Positions 14,250 through 14,266 of a stretch of 14,266 nucleotides of DNA are shown here, one piece after another. The DNA comes from DAIDKA01 sp035503515. Lineage in GTDB: Bacteria > Pseudomonadota > Gammaproteobacteria > Steroidobacterales > Steroidobacteraceae. The stretch is taken from positions 1-14,266 of the forward strand of contig DATJTJ010000169.1 in NCBI GenBank assembly GCA_035503515.1, in the 5' to 3' direction. The position numbers and the translations under genes are program-made. The number at the start of each line of letters is the position of its first letter. Positions within the stretch are counted from its first letter, which is position 1. The notes below the pieces were generated by a model. It ran no database searches, was not told the DNA's origin, and saw only the letters and a program-made list of their open reading frames with translations.

Positions 14250-14266
14250 ATGCCAAAGCCGTTCGT
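14238..14266 (+). CDS. Possible start of an integrase-like or other gene, cut by the edge
   Basis: Two in-phase ATGs (14238-14240 and 14250-14252) open a frame to the window edge reading MVAVMPKPF. Tyrosine integrase genes beside tRNA genes often start with short sequences of this kind, but nine residues cannot identify a family, and no good ribosome-binding site precedes either ATG. Treat it as a pointer to look further right. Confidence 0.2.

Noticed and set aside
1..14266. CRISPR array, insertion sequence or defence system
   Set aside because: I saw no regularly spaced repeats, no transposase or terminal inverted repeats, and no defence-type protein. The only repeat noted is the 11-base tandem pair at the right end.

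Overview
The window looks like ordinary chromosome from a high-GC gammaproteobacterium. The protein sequences and gene order (tRNA-Val, thrS, infC, rpmI, rplT, pheS, pheT, ihfA, a merR-type gene, then tRNA-Pro) point to the Xanthomonadales/Nevskiales/Steroidobacter side of the class. That placement is inferred from remembered families, not from a search.

Layout, left to right. Positions 1-1000 are an accessory-looking stretch. It holds the 5' end of a secreted-protein gene running off the left edge (minus), a small lipoprotein gene (minus), and an overlooked 34-residue single-span membrane peptide gene with a good ribosome-binding site (plus, 886-990). From about 1060 to 10590 everything supported is on the minus strand. 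It reads from right to left: a stable-RNA-type promoter, tRNA-Val(GAC), a strong intrinsic terminator, then thrS, infC, rpmI, rplT, pheS, pheT, ihfA, a MerR-type regulator, a large periplasmic trypsin-like protease gene, and tRNA-Pro(GGG) with its own promoter. From 10636 to 12672 lies uvrB (minus). It is divergent from a class I aminotransferase gene of the aspartate aminotransferase type (plus, 12780-14003). The right end holds tRNA-Asn(GTT) (plus) followed by a tandem 11-base repeat, a setting in which integrated elements are often found.

How the genes fit together. The minus-strand block is the classic translation operon: threonyl- and phenylalanyl-tRNA synthetases, initiation factor IF3, ribosomal proteins L35 and L20, and the alpha subunit of the DNA-bending protein IHF. 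Gaps are very short (4 to 24 bases) or are overlaps, except for the 112-base infC-rpmI gap, which can fold into a pseudoknot. Several control points are visible. A terminator ends only about 20 bases before thrS. infC has no ATG, GTG or TTG at a sensible place and must use ATC or ATT. The infC-rpmI gap is where L20 feedback acts in Escherichia coli.

I found no defence island, CRISPR array, insertion sequence or obviously new multi-gene system. The items most worth a second look are the terminator/thrS junction, the infC start, the infC-rpmI pseudoknot, the 34-residue membrane peptide, the protease with a long unrecognised C-terminal half, and the repeats beside tRNA-Asn at the right edge.
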